NCBI RefSeq assembly: GCF_016908015.1
Contig: NZ_JAFBDB010000005.1
Coordinates: 124,001-188,000, forward strand
DNA: 64,000 bases
Direction of reading: 5' to 3'
Source: Clostridium pascui
GTDB taxonomy: Bacteria; Bacillota; Clostridia; Clostridiales; Clostridiaceae
The notes below the pieces were generated by a model. The model was not told the DNA's origin, searched no databases, and saw only the letters and a list, made by a program, of their open reading frames with translations. How positions within the stretch are numbered: position 1 is the first letter of the stretch; every line of letters begins with the position of its first letter. Position numbers and translations under genes: made by a program. Below are positions 28,689 through 37,419 of this stretch, piece after piece.

Positions 28689-29423
28689 TTACTTTGCTAG
28701 ATTTACTAAAGCTCTAACCGCTATCTTAATAATTTTCTTTTCAACTTCATTATAAAGCTTATCCTTTTCCTCTAAAGTAAGCTGATTTTTCTGAAGTATG
28801 TTAGAATCAGTACCTACTATAGCACCAACCTTAAACCCTCTTTTAGATCCTACAATAAACGCTGTGGCACATTCCATTTCAGATACAGCAACATCTGTAT
28901 TTGATATCTTTTCATTCAACTCAGTGTCCTGCATATAATAAGCATCTCTTGTAAGGCTTGTGCCCATAAAAGTTTCTTCATTTAATTCTTTAGCCGCTTC
29001 TCTAAGGGCTAATGTCACATCAAAGTTTGCAATTGCAGGATATATTTCTGGAAGATACACCTTACTTGTTCCTTCAGCTCTTACTGCTGCATTTACTATA
29101 ACAGAACTTCCTATTTTTAGATTTTCTCTTCTTCCTCCAGCGGAGCCTACTCTAATAAAAGTATGGCATCCAAGCTTTGCAAGTTCTTCCATTGCAATTG
29201 CCGTTGAAGGTCCGCCTATACCTGTGGAACATACAGTAAGCCTTACCCCATCTTTTTCACCTGTATAAACTACATATTCCCTGTTTTCTGCTATCTTTTC
29301 CATGGTATCAAAGGTCTCTGCAATTTTCTTTGCTCTGCCAGGGTCACCAGGAATTAATACATAAGGTGCCACATCTCCTTCTTTACATCTTATATGTTTT
29401 TGCAAAGTTATATCGTAATTCAT
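28689..29423 (-). CDS. udp: Uridine phosphorylase-type nucleoside phosphorylase
   Basis: Cytosolic enzyme of the PNP/UDP phosphorylase superfamily, 244 residues, releasing ribose-1-phosphate from uridine or a related nucleoside. Phosphate-binding PGDPGRAKKIAE (about residues 26-37), TGIGGPSTAIA, RVGSAGG and the substrate-site region VSEMECATAF are present. The sequence is nearer to uridine phosphorylases than to DeoD, but substrate choice cannot be fixed by eye, and the neighbouring adenine deaminase would also suit a purine activity. Three bases separate it from the adenine deaminase stop codon, so the two are cotranscribed. Start ATG after GGAGGAATAGTAT. Confidence 0.88.
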   Translation of the reverse strand: MNYDITLQKHIRCKEGDVAPYVLIPGDPGRAKKIAETFDTMEKIAENREYVVYTGEKDGVRLTVCSTGIGGPSTAIAMEELAKLGCHTFIRVGSAGGRRENLKIGSSVIVNAAVRAEGTSKVYLPEIYPAIANFDVTLALREAAKELNEETFMGTSLTRDAYYMQDTELNEKISNTDVAVSEMECATAFIVGSKRGFKVGAIVGTDSNILQKNQLTLEEKDKLYNEVEKKIIKIAVRALVNLAK

Positions 29424-29426
29424 ATA

Positions 29427-31133
29427 CTATTCCTCCACTATTAAGTTTACTATTTTTCCTTCCTTAACCTTTACAAGTCCCATATCTGTTATTTTAAGCT
29501 CAGGGCTAACAGGAAGGGAATTTGTACTCAAGGACATTACAGGATTGTAATGATTATATCCTAAATCCTTCATAGCTTTCTTGGCCTTTGAAAGTTCAAA
29601 GCCAACTTCTTCTACTGACTTTTCAGAGAGTATTCCTGCCACATTAAGCTTAACACTTGCTAGGATACTTTCATTTTCACAAACACAGTATCCCCCTTGA
29701 TTTTCTATAATAAAGTTTGCAGCACATACTATATCTATCGGACTTTTTCCTATCACAAGCAAGTTATGATGATCATGAGCATAGGTTGTTGCAACTGCTC
29801 CTCTCTTAATGGTATCTCCTGAAGCTAAAGCTAAAGTTACATTGCCAGTTCCCTTGTGTCTCTCAAAAACACCTATAAGAGCATAGGGCGAACTTTCCCA
29901 GTCTACATATCCATTTACTACATCTAAATAATCAAATATCTCTTCTGTAAAAGTACTACCATTTTTTACATTTATAATTCTGCACTTAACTTTTCCAGTT
30001 TGTATATTTGCCTTTATTTTCAACTCTTCTTCATTTATCTTTGAAAGCTCAACACTGTTATAAAAGTCTTTTGGAAAATTATTTTCAGAAGGTGTATATT
30101 CATATTTTTTACCCTCTTCATAAACACATTCCCCATTTTTATATACTGAATTAATATTAAATTCATCCACATCATCTAATATTATAAAATCTGCTATTTT
30201 ACCTGGAGCAACAGCTCCTCTATCCTTTAAATCCATCCTTAAAGCTGGATTTAATGTTCCAAAGGTTATTGCTCGTTCAGGTTTCATACCCAGCTTAATT
30301 GCCTTTTTAATTATGTTGTTTAAGTGTCCCTCATTTATAAAGTTATCTGCCATTACATCATCTGTTACAAAGCAAAAATTATTATAAATATCATTTTCTT
30401 CAATAAAACTTATATTTTCCCTTGTTAAAGACTTTTCTTGGATTTCTACAAACATCCCATTTAAAAATCTATCTTCTATAGTTTCTGGAGTATGCTGAGT
30501 ATGATCTGAATCCACTCCATTAAATATAAACTTATATAAATCTTCTCCAACAACTCTAGGACAGTGGCCTTCTATAATAAGCTTTGGATAATTATTTTTT
30601 ATGTAACTTAAAAACTTGTTTATCTTACTTTCTGGATTCTTAATTACTTCCACATAATTCATTACCTCTCCAAGGCATATTACCTTAGGATTTTTTATAA
30701 GCTCTTCAAATTCTTCTATGCCAATCTCCGCTCCCGATGTTTCTAATTCTGTTGAAGGCACAGAACTTGGAATCCCATAAAATATATCTGCAGTACAGTT
30801 TTCATCCCTTTTTATCATTTCCTTTATTCCAACAATTCCAAATACATTAGCTATTTCATGAGGTTCTGCAACCACTGTAGTCACACCATTTTTAATAAGC
30901 TCATGAGAAAAAGCTTCTGGCGTTACCATTGAGCTTTCTATATGAAGATGTATATCTATAAGGGAAGGAATTAAATACTTTCCTTCCCCTTCTATAACAC
31001 TATTAGCCCTTATATTCTTTAAATCCTTCAACGTAGTGTATAAAAACTTTCCGTCCTTTATCACAATCGAAGACTTTATAAACTTTTTTGAATATACATT
31101 AAATACTTGTATATCCTTTATTATTAAATCCAT
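29427..31133 (-). CDS. ade: Adenine deaminase
   Basis: Metal-dependent adenine deaminase (Ade/ADE family), converting adenine to hypoxanthine in purine salvage; about 568 residues, usual for the bacterial enzyme. The amidohydrolase barrel shows DIHLHIESS metal-site histidines (about 61-69), EPHEIANVFG, GEVMNYVEV, EGHCPRV and DSDHTQHTPE. The C-terminal domain carries TTYAHDHHNLLVIG, distinctive of this family. ATG ATG at the start: either 31136 or 31133 is possible behind AAGGGTTAAAT. It follows the four transporter genes by about 15 bases and precedes uridine phosphorylase, so import and deamination appear to be co-regulated. Confidence 0.94.
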   Translation of the reverse strand: MDLIIKDIQVFNVYSKKFIKSSIVIKDGKFLYTTLKDLKNIRANSVIEGEGKYLIPSLIDIHLHIESSMVTPEAFSHELIKNGVTTVVAEPHEIANVFGIVGIKEMIKRDENCTADIFYGIPSSVPSTELETSGAEIGIEEFEELIKNPKVICLGEVMNYVEVIKNPESKINKFLSYIKNNYPKLIIEGHCPRVVGEDLYKFIFNGVDSDHTQHTPETIEDRFLNGMFVEIQEKSLTRENISFIEENDIYNNFCFVTDDVMADNFINEGHLNNIIKKAIKLGMKPERAITFGTLNPALRMDLKDRGAVAPGKIADFIILDDVDEFNINSVYKNGECVYEEGKKYEYTPSENNFPKDFYNSVELSKINEEELKIKANIQTGKVKCRIINVKNGSTFTEEIFDYLDVVNGYVDWESSPYALIGVFERHKGTGNVTLALASGDTIKRGAVATTYAHDHHNLLVIGKSPIDIVCAANFIIENQGGYCVCENESILASVKLNVAGILSEKSVEEVGFELSKAKKAMKDLGYNHYNPVMSLSTNSLPVSPELKITDMGLVKVKEGKIVNLIVEE

Positions 31134-31150
31134 CATATATTTAACCCTTC

Positions 31151-32215
31151 TTATTTTCCAGAGGATATTTCCTTATTCCAAGTGTCTATCCACTGTTTAT
31201 TCACTTCATTTACATATTCCCAATTCACAGATTTTAATTTCTTAATCATTTCTTCTCCATAAGTTTGACCTTTAGCTTCTTCTTCAGTTAATTTTACATT
31301 CTTGTTTGCTGGTGCTTCTACTTTAGCTTTACCAGTTGCAGTTTGAACTTCTTCACTTAATGCAAAATCTATGAATTTTTCAGCAAGCTCTTTATTCTTT
31401 GATCCCTTAACTACATTTATTGTGTTAAGTCCTACATAGCTTCCTTCTGCAGGAGTTACAAATTTAGCCTGTGGACATGCTTTTAATATATTTCCATAAG
31501 CAAAGTCTTGAATAACTGCTACAGCTATTTCGCCTTGGTTAAACATATTTGCAAGCTCTGAGGATTTTCCATAATATTTAACAACACTTGGAGCAAGCTG
31601 TTTCATTTTATCAAAAGCTTTAGCTTCATTTCCCTTTATATCTACTCCAGCTTGATCACCTGCTACCATCATCATAAGTGGTCCTGCAGTTACCGTTATA
31701 TCTGGAATTGCAATTTTCCCTTTAAGTTCTGGCTTCCAAAGATCTGCCCATGATGTTATAGGAGTTTTAATAACTTCTGGATCATATACTATTCCAAGAC
31801 TATTTATAGTGTATGCTGGTCCATATCCTTCTCCTTGAGGAGCTTTTGCTAAATCATATACATTATTTAAGTTTGGAATATTTTCTGTATTTATCTTTTC
31901 AAATAATCCTTGTTTTATTCCCTGCATGGAATACAAATCTGCAAGATAAATTAAATCAATTCCTTCTTTCTTTTGCTTAAGTTTTGTAAGTCTTTCTCCG
32001 TTATTGCCTTTTTCTAAAACTATTTTTACATTGTATTTCTTTTCAAAAGGCTCATATACATTTTTCTTTAATAAATCCTCATTAAATCCCCAAGTGGAGA
32101 TTGTGAGTGTTTTTGGTTCTTCCTTGGTATTTGTTGAAGCTTCTTTAGATCCACAACCTACTAAAAGTGTAGTTACAGTAAGTACTGATGCAAGTAAAAT
32201 ACTTAATTTTTTCAT
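31151..32215 (-). CDS. ABC transporter substrate-binding lipoprotein (PotD/AfuA-like)
   Basis: Extracellular lipoprotein of 354 residues. The signal peptide ends in lipobox LLVGC, with Cys21 lipidated. The mature part is a type II periplasmic-binding fold close to spermidine/putrescine (PotD) binding proteins: LTISTWGFNEDLLKKN, the EKFIDFALSEEVQ motif and the ITSWADLWKPELKGKIAIPD region. PotD-like proteins bind polyamines, 2-aminoethylphosphonate, thiamine or iron complexes. Here the operon ends with adenine deaminase and a nucleoside phosphorylase, so a nucleobase or nucleoside ligand is worth considering, though this is inference only. Start ATG after AAGGGGGAAACATCA. Confidence 0.85.
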   Translation of the reverse strand: MKKLSILLASVLTVTTLLVGCGSKEASTNTKEEPKTLTISTWGFNEDLLKKNVYEPFEKKYNVKIVLEKGNNGERLTKLKQKKEGIDLIYLADLYSMQGIKQGLFEKINTENIPNLNNVYDLAKAPQGEGYGPAYTINSLGIVYDPEVIKTPITSWADLWKPELKGKIAIPDITVTAGPLMMMVAGDQAGVDIKGNEAKAFDKMKQLAPSVVKYYGKSSELANMFNQGEIAVAVIQDFAYGNILKACPQAKFVTPAEGSYVGLNTINVVKGSKNKELAEKFIDFALSEEVQTATGKAKVEAPANKNVKLTEEEAKGQTYGEEMIKKLKSVNWEYVNEVNKQWIDTWNKEISSGK

Positions 32216-32228
32216 TGATGTTTCCCCC

Positions 32229-33275
32229 TTAAACTAATATTAATTTATCTTTATTAAATTTAATATTTACCTTTTCACCATTTTTAAAGTTATTTTCAAA
32301 ACTTGTATTTACAATAAAATCACCAAGCTTAGTGCTTACTATATACTGAATTTGCTTTCCTAGGAATGTACTTATCCCAACAATTCCTTCTAGGGTATTT
32401 TCTGAATTTCTTCCATCAAATCTTTGAATTTCTATATCTTCTGGTCTTATGGTTCCTTTTACATCTGCTCCCTTTGTGTAGCTTGTATAAAACATTGTGC
32501 TATTCTTTGCTTTATAAACTCCTTGTCCATTTTCTTCACTTATAAGCTTTAAATCTATAAAGTTTTCAAATCCCACAAACTTTGCAGTAAATTCAGTTAG
32601 TGGATTATTATATATGTTAATCGGATTATCTAACTGCTCAATTATGCCACCATTCATTACTGCAACCTTGTCTGAAATAGAAAAACATTCTTCTTGATCA
32701 TGGGTTACATATATTGCAGTAATTCCAAGTCTTTGTTGAATCTTTCTTATTTCAACTCTCATTTTCACTCTAAGTTTTGCATCTAAGTTACTTAAAGGTT
32801 CATCAAATAGTAATAATCCCGGTCTTATAACTAGTGCTCTAGCCAGAGCAACTCTTTGCTTTTGTCCACCTGAAAGTTCATCTGGAAATCTCTTTTCAAA
32901 CCCTTTTAAATCTACTACTTCAAGCATTTCCATAACTCTTTTATTTATTTCTGAATTATCCATTTTTCTAAGCTTTAATCCAAATGCCACGTTATCAAAT
33001 ATACTTAAATGTGGAAACAATGCATAGTTTTGAAATACATATCCAAAGTTTCTTTTGTGTACAGGAACCTTAGTGTAATCTTCTCCATCAAATATAAATT
33101 GGCCCTCCCTGCTATTTAAAAAGCCCTGAACAAGCCTCAATGTTGTTGTCTTTCCGCATCCGCTTGGTCCCAAAAGAGAAACAAGTTCTCCCTTTTCCAC
33201 TTGAAAATTAAAGTTTTTAAGTATCATGTTATCGCCATAACCTGCAGTTATATTTCTTAATTCAAGTAATGCCAT
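32229..33275 (-). CDS. ABC transporter ATPase (PotA-like)
   Basis: ATPase of 348 residues for the adjacent importer. Walker A GPSGCGKTT (about 37-45), Q-loop FVFQNYALFPH, signature LSGGQKQR, Walker B LLLFDEPLSNLD and H-loop VTHDQEE are intact. A C-terminal TOBE-like domain (from about residue 255) has GTIRPEDIEI, as in PotA and other regulated importers. Start ATG after AGGAGTGATAATAT. Genes in order of transcription are permease, permease, ATPase, binding protein, then adenine deaminase and phosphorylase. Confidence 0.93.
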   Translation of the reverse strand: MALLELRNITAGYGDNMILKNFNFQVEKGELVSLLGPSGCGKTTTLRLVQGFLNSREGQFIFDGEDYTKVPVHKRNFGYVFQNYALFPHLSIFDNVAFGLKLRKMDNSEINKRVMEMLEVVDLKGFEKRFPDELSGGQKQRVALARALVIRPGLLLFDEPLSNLDAKLRVKMRVEIRKIQQRLGITAIYVTHDQEECFSISDKVAVMNGGIIEQLDNPINIYNNPLTEFTAKFVGFENFIDLKLISEENGQGVYKAKNSTMFYTSYTKGADVKGTIRPEDIEIQRFDGRNSENTLEGIVGISTFLGKQIQYIVSTKLGDFIVNTSFENNFKNGEKVNIKFNKDKLILV

Positions 33276-33287
33276 ATATTATCACTC

Positions 33288-34070
33288 CTATTTAGCAAAA
33301 TAACTTAACCCTAAAGTCTTTTCTACAATTACCATTAAAACTATTGTAAATACCATAAGCACCACAGATAATGCTGCAATAGTTGGGTCATAATTGTACT
33401 CTACATAACTTAGCATTTGTATAGGTAATGTGCTTACCCCTGGTCCTGATAAAAATACTGAAAGAGGCACATTATTAAAGGAATTTATAAATGCAAGTAT
33501 AAATGCTGCTATTACTCCTGATTTAATATTAGGAAGTACCACCTTAAAAAACGTCCTTCCTTTACTTAACCCCAAACTCATAGCTGCTTCCTCTATAGAA
33601 TAATCAAAATTACTAAGACTTGAAGAAACCACCCTTATAGCATAAGGAAAAAGTATTATAGCATGTCCGATAAACAAACTTAAATAAACCGGAAAATCAT
33701 TTTCTACCATTAAAAACTTTAATAACGCAAACCCTAAAACTATTCCTGGTATAAGTACAGGTGATACAAATATTCCATTGAGAATATTCTTACCCTTAAA
33801 GTTATATCTGTTTATAGCATAAGCTGCTGGAATTCCCATAATAAGTGCTATCATAGTAGCTAAAAAAGCAATTCCTAAACTAATTTTCAAAGTTTCCATA
33901 AACATTTCTACATTTAATATATTTTCAAACCATTTAAGAGAAAATCCCTTTGGAGGAAAAGTTAAAAAATTTTCACTGCTGAAAGAAGCTCCTATTATTA
34001 TAAGCAGTGGTCCTAGCAAGAAAATATATACCATTAAAGTGAATATCACTAAAAATTTATTCTTTTTCAC
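33288..34070 (-). CDS. ABC transporter permease (PotC-like)
   Basis: Inner permease subunit, 260 residues with six predicted helices, first at residues 7-28. The EAA loop that docks on the ATPase reads EEAAMSLGLSKGRTFFKVVLP, near residues 158-178. The start is GTG 34070 with the ribosome site overlapping the end of the upstream permease gene (six-base gap), typical translational coupling. PotC-type permeases pair with PotB-type partners, matching the neighbouring gene. Confidence 0.92.
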   Translation of the reverse strand: MKKNKFLVIFTLMVYIFLLGPLLIIIGASFSSENFLTFPPKGFSLKWFENILNVEMFMETLKISLGIAFLATMIALIMGIPAAYAINRYNFKGKNILNGIFVSPVLIPGIVLGFALLKFLMVENDFPVYLSLFIGHAIILFPYAIRVVSSSLSNFDYSIEEAAMSLGLSKGRTFFKVVLPNIKSGVIAAFILAFINSFNNVPLSVFLSGPGVSTLPIQMLSYVEYNYDPTIAALSVVLMVFTIVLMVIVEKTLGLSYFAK

Positions 34071-34076
34071 CTTGTC

Positions 34077-34901
34077 CTACCCCCTTTTATTTAAAGCTTT
34101 AGCTCCTCTATTCATGATGGAAGTAACTATAATTGTTGTAATTATCATTATAACGGCCACAACAGATGCACTATTCCAATCTGATAAAGTCATTGCATTT
34201 TGATATATCAATGTGGCTAAAACCCTTGTCTTAGTTCCTCCTAAAAGCTGTGGAGTGGTGTATGCAGTAAGGCATCCAGTAAATACAAGTATACTTCCTG
34301 TCATGAGTCCCGGCACACTTAATGGAAATACTACTTTTAAAAACGCCTTAAACTTAGAAGCTCCAAGACTTTCTGCCGCAAGCATGTAATCTTCTGTTAT
34401 ATTTTCCATTACCCCTATAAGAGAAAGTATCATTAAAGGTAGGAACAATTGCACAAATCCCACTACAATAGAAAATTCATTATATAACATACTAAGTGGA
34501 CTATTGATTAAGTTGAGATTTAAAAGAATTGTATTTAAAAGTCCTTTCTTACCAAGTATTACAATCCAACAAAAAGAACGAACAACCGGAGATGTAAGCA
34601 TAGGAAACACCGCTAGCGCTATGTATAATCCTCTTCTTTTAACACCTATTTTAGATATGTAATATGCTGTAGGTAGTCCTAAAATCGCACATATTATAGT
34701 ACTTATTAAACTTAGTTTCATAGTTCTTATAAATACATGTTGAAAAAAAGAATCCATAAGTATGTTGGTATAGACTCCTATAGATAATGCACCTTCAACT
34801 TGAAATGTAGAAATACATATTTTAAACACTGGAATTATAGCAAACAAAGTCAAAAATATTGCAGCAGGTATCATTAAATAAAATCCAGTTCTTTTTTTCA
34901 T
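34077..34901 (-). CDS. ABC transporter permease (PotB-like)
   Basis: First gene of the transport and salvage operon; membrane permease of about 274 residues with six helices. The EAA loop appears as LAAESLGASKFKAFLKVVFPLS. I set the start at ATG 34901, eight bases behind AGGAGGTGAC; a GTG three codons earlier falls inside the ribosome site. A 17-base-spaced promoter lies at 35025-35053, giving an untranslated leader of roughly 110 bases. No purine riboswitch is recognisable in that leader. Confidence 0.92.
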   Translation of the reverse strand: MKKRTGFYLMIPAAIFLTLFAIIPVFKICISTFQVEGALSIGVYTNILMDSFFQHVFIRTMKLSLISTIICAILGLPTAYYISKIGVKRRGLYIALAVFPMLTSPVVRSFCWIVILGKKGLLNTILLNLNLINSPLSMLYNEFSIVVGFVQLFLPLMILSLIGVMENITEDYMLAAESLGASKFKAFLKVVFPLSVPGLMTGSILVFTGCLTAYTTPQLLGGTKTRVLATLIYQNAMTLSDWNSASVVAVIMIITTIIVTSIMNRGAKALNKRG

Positions 34902-35024
34902 ATTTGTCACCTCCTAAATTTTACACATTAACTACGATAATTCTTTATTTTATAATTGCATAGAACCCGGAATATAACGAACTAAATATTCATTTTTTAA
35001 ACCATTATTCGTGTTTACAAAGTA

Positions 35025-35053
35025 ATCATATTATATTTTGGAAATATAGTCAA
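35025..35053 (-). promoter_or_regulatory. Promoter of the transporter/adenine deaminase operon
   Basis: Minus strand TTGACT (35048-35053) and TATGAT (35025-35030) with 17-base spacing. The transcript would begin near 35018, leaving a leader of about 115 bases with an ACGAA/TTCGT stem. The leader length is unusual enough to hold a regulatory element. Confidence 0.65.
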
Positions 35054-35114
35054 TAGTTTATAAATAATAAATGGTGGTATAATAATATGTATCACTGAAT
35101 ATGGAGGTGTTTTT

Positions 35115-35825
35115 ATGCAAACGTTAAATTTTTTAGGAAGAGGTTCTGCTTTTAATACAGAAGAGGGAAATACTTCAGCTTATATAAAACATGGTGATAA
35201 ACTTCTCTTAATAGACTGTGGAGAAAGTATATTTGAGAGAATGAAAAGAAAAAGGCTATTAGAAAATTCTAAACAGATAACAATACTAATTACTCATTTA
35301 CATTCTGACCATGTAGGAAGCCTTAGCAGCCTTATTTTTTACTGTTACTATATGCTCAATAAAAAGGTTTCTATAATATACCCCTCCTCTTACGCATTAA
35401 AATCTCTTTTTAGCATAATGAACAACAAAGATAATATGTATAACCTAATAGAAAGCAATGAAAATGTTCGTATTTCTTTAGACGATATAGAGGTTGTGCC
35501 CGTAAAAGCTTCCCATTCTAAAGAAATGTACTGCTATGGTTATTTTATATATTATGATAATAAAACAATTTACTATAGTGGTGATTCTAATACTATTGAG
35601 GAAAACACATTGAATCTCTTTAAGAACGGAAAAATTGATGAGTTATATCAAGATACCTGCTACCCTGACTATACGGGAAGTGGTCATTTATCCATTAGTA
35701 AAATGTCTAATTTGATTCCTGAAAATCTAAGAAAAAAAGTTTATTGTATGCATATAGATGGAAATGAACTTATGGAAGAGGCAACAAAGCTTGGCTTTAA
35801 TATAGTAGAAGCCAATCATTCATAA
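35115..35825 (+). CDS. MBL-fold metallo-hydrolase (RNase Z-like)
   Basis: Metallo-beta-lactamase fold hydrolase of 236 residues. The zinc motif THLHSDHVG lies near residues 63-71, an Asp ligand in YYSGDSNT near 157, and a final His ligand in KASHSKEMYC or CMHIDGN. The N-terminal LGRGSAFNTEEGNTSAYI resembles short RNase Z/ElaC relatives but the protein lacks the exosite arm of true tRNase Z. The substrate is unknown. Start ATG after ATGGAGGTGTTTTT. Single gene, divergent from the transporter operon and followed by a palindromic repeat. Confidence 0.85.
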   Translation: MQTLNFLGRGSAFNTEEGNTSAYIKHGDKLLLIDCGESIFERMKRKRLLENSKQITILITHLHSDHVGSLSSLIFYCYYMLNKKVSIIYPSSYALKSLFSIMNNKDNMYNLIESNENVRISLDDIEVVPVKASHSKEMYCYGYFIYYDNKTIYYSGDSNTIEENTLNLFKNGKIDELYQDTCYPDYTGSGHLSISKMSNLIPENLRKKVYCMHIDGNELMEEATKLGFNIVEANHS

Positions 35826-35845
35826 TCATCATAAAAGGAAATTGT

Positions 35846-36078
35846 GATATTTTTAATGGTGAATCTCCCGTATGAGATTTATATCTAGGAAGGCGTTCAT
35901 TTCTCTAAAAACGGCTAATATTTATAAATTTAAAATATCTAAGCCTTCTAAACTCGCTTTAGCTCAGACAGTAGAAGACTCTATACGATATTTGAAATTT
36001 ATAAACAAAGCCGTTTTAAAGCTCATTCAATGCCTTCTACGATATAAATCCCATACTGCATTCACCATTAAAAATGTC
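35846..36078. repeat. Intergenic palindromic repeat, long form
   Basis: Ends GATATTTTTAATGGTGAATC and TTCACCATTAAAAATGTC are inverted repeats. Inside, CGTATGAGATTTATATC pairs with GATATAAATCCCATACT, and GAAGGCGTT..AAAACGGC with GCCGTTTTAAAG and AATGCCTTC. Located between convergent MBL and methyltransferase genes. The 97-codon frame across it is a by-product of the repeat. Confidence 0.8.
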
Positions 36079-36193
36079 TTTGTTTCAGGTTTAATACATA
36101 AAATATTTTACAGCGGTAGTCTGGAAAGTTCAAGAGCTTATAAAAACAAATGGGATGAATAGATAAATTAAGAATAATATGAATTAGTTTATT

Positions 36194-36961
36194 TTATTTT
36201 TCTAATATTATTGAATACATATCATTATTTAATTGAAAATTGTCTTTTACTGTTTTTAGTCCACAATCTCTTAATCTACTAATAAATTCATCATGTTTGA
36301 ATGGAGTAAAATCCAATTTAAAAGGAATACATTTTGTTTCTTTATCATTGGTAATTTCAATGAATAAGATTTCAACATTACTACGTTCATCAAAGCTATT
36401 CAGATTCCAAATATATGTAAATACATACTTTTTGTCAATGTATTTTTTTACATCACTTGTAGTAAATCTTATATTCTCTTTTATTACTTTATCCCAGTTC
36501 CTTGTATCAATAACAATCTTGCCACCATTTTTAGTTACTCTATATAATGACTTTATATTGTTTAGCATGTCCTCTTTATCAATACTATGACAAATTGAAT
36601 TTCCACAACAAAAAACAATATCAAAATCATCTCCAAAGTTATTAGGCAATTGTTGCCAACTTAATTGTTTAGTAGGAAAAAGCAAGTTATTATCTTTTGA
36701 ATATTGTTGAGTTAAATTTATCATTTCTTCACTAATATCTGTACCAATAACATTAATACCATTTCTCTTTAGTGCTGTTGCTTGAATACCGTTTCCACAT
36801 GAACTATCTAATACTTTTCCGTTTACCGGAAGGCTGTTTAGTAAATCCTCATATTCATTAATAAAAGTATTTTCATACTCTTTCATATCACATCCAGAAT
36901 ATAAAACATTATAAAAATGTGACATGGAATTATATTGTTTTTCTACATTGTTGTTATCCAT
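36194..36961 (-). CDS. Class I SAM-dependent methyltransferase
   Basis: Cytosolic Rossmann-fold methyltransferase of 255 residues, similar in layout to glycine/sarcosine N-methyltransferase-like proteins. Motif I is VLDSSCGNGIQA (about residues 47-58), an acidic residue follows in VIGTDIS, and the post-motif region FDIVFCCGNSICH supplies motif IV; GGKIVIDTRN is motif VI. An N-terminal YNSMSHFYNVLYSG helix covers the SAM site. The acceptor is unknown; the gene is monocistronic with no pathway neighbours. Start ATG after AAGGGGGATTATTT. Confidence 0.85.
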   Translation of the reverse strand: MDNNNVEKQYNSMSHFYNVLYSGCDMKEYENTFINEYEDLLNSLPVNGKVLDSSCGNGIQATALKRNGINVIGTDISEEMINLTQQYSKDNNLLFPTKQLSWQQLPNNFGDDFDIVFCCGNSICHSIDKEDMLNNIKSLYRVTKNGGKIVIDTRNWDKVIKENIRFTTSDVKKYIDKKYVFTYIWNLNSFDERSNVEILFIEITNDKETKCIPFKLDFTPFKHDEFISRLRDCGLKTVKDNFQLNNDMYSIILEK

Positions 36962-37176
36962 AAATAATCCCCCTTTGCTTCATATAGGTTTACTATTATT
37001 TATTATATTATAGTTTAATTTCATTTATTTATAAGTTTAAATTATATAACTATAGCTATTCTTTTCTTATAATTCTTAATCTTTGTATCTACAAAAGGTA
37101 TCGTACTATGTATTAATATATTTTTAGTTGTAATTATTTCTTTATCATCATTAAAGCATAGAAGCCATTTATACCA
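36962..37176. other. Non-coding spacer
   Basis: AT-rich spacer between the methyltransferase start and the repeat at 37177. Presumably holds the methyltransferase promoter; no element stands out and no frame has a ribosome site. Confidence 0.3.
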
Positions 37177-37410
37177 ATATTTTTAATGTTGAGCACAAGT
37201 ATGGAATTTGCATTGTAGAAAGCATTGAACAAGTAACTAAAAGCTCTTTATTTCTGATTTTAAGATGCCGTTAAGAGTCTTCTACTATTTGAGCGATAGC
37301 GAGTTTAGAAGGCTTAGGCGTCTTAAAAAGAAGAAATATTAGAGCTTTTTTGCGCAGCGAAGCTTTCCTAAATGCAAATTTCATACGACGCGTTCAACAT
37401 TAAAAATGTC
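37177..37410. repeat. Intergenic palindromic repeat, long form
   Basis: Ends ATATTTTTAATGTTGAGC and GCGTTCAACATTAAAAATG, inner arms GTATGGAATTTGCATT and AATGCAAATTTCATAC. The centre has GAGTCTTCTACTATTTGAGC and GCGAGTTTAGAAGGCTT as in the 3.2 kb copy. It ends nine bases from the helicase stop codon. Confidence 0.8.
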
Positions 37411-37419
37411 GTCTTATTT

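Noticed and set aside
34902..35050. Purine riboswitch upstream of the adenine deaminase operon
   Set aside because: Expected because of the operon content, but the conserved core segments of the purine aptamer are not present in the leader.
35872..36162. Open frame of 96 codons after the MBL gene
   Set aside because: It is read entirely from the palindromic repeat and its flank, without a ribosome site. The same kind of frame recurs in other copies in different phases, so it is a by-product of the repeat.
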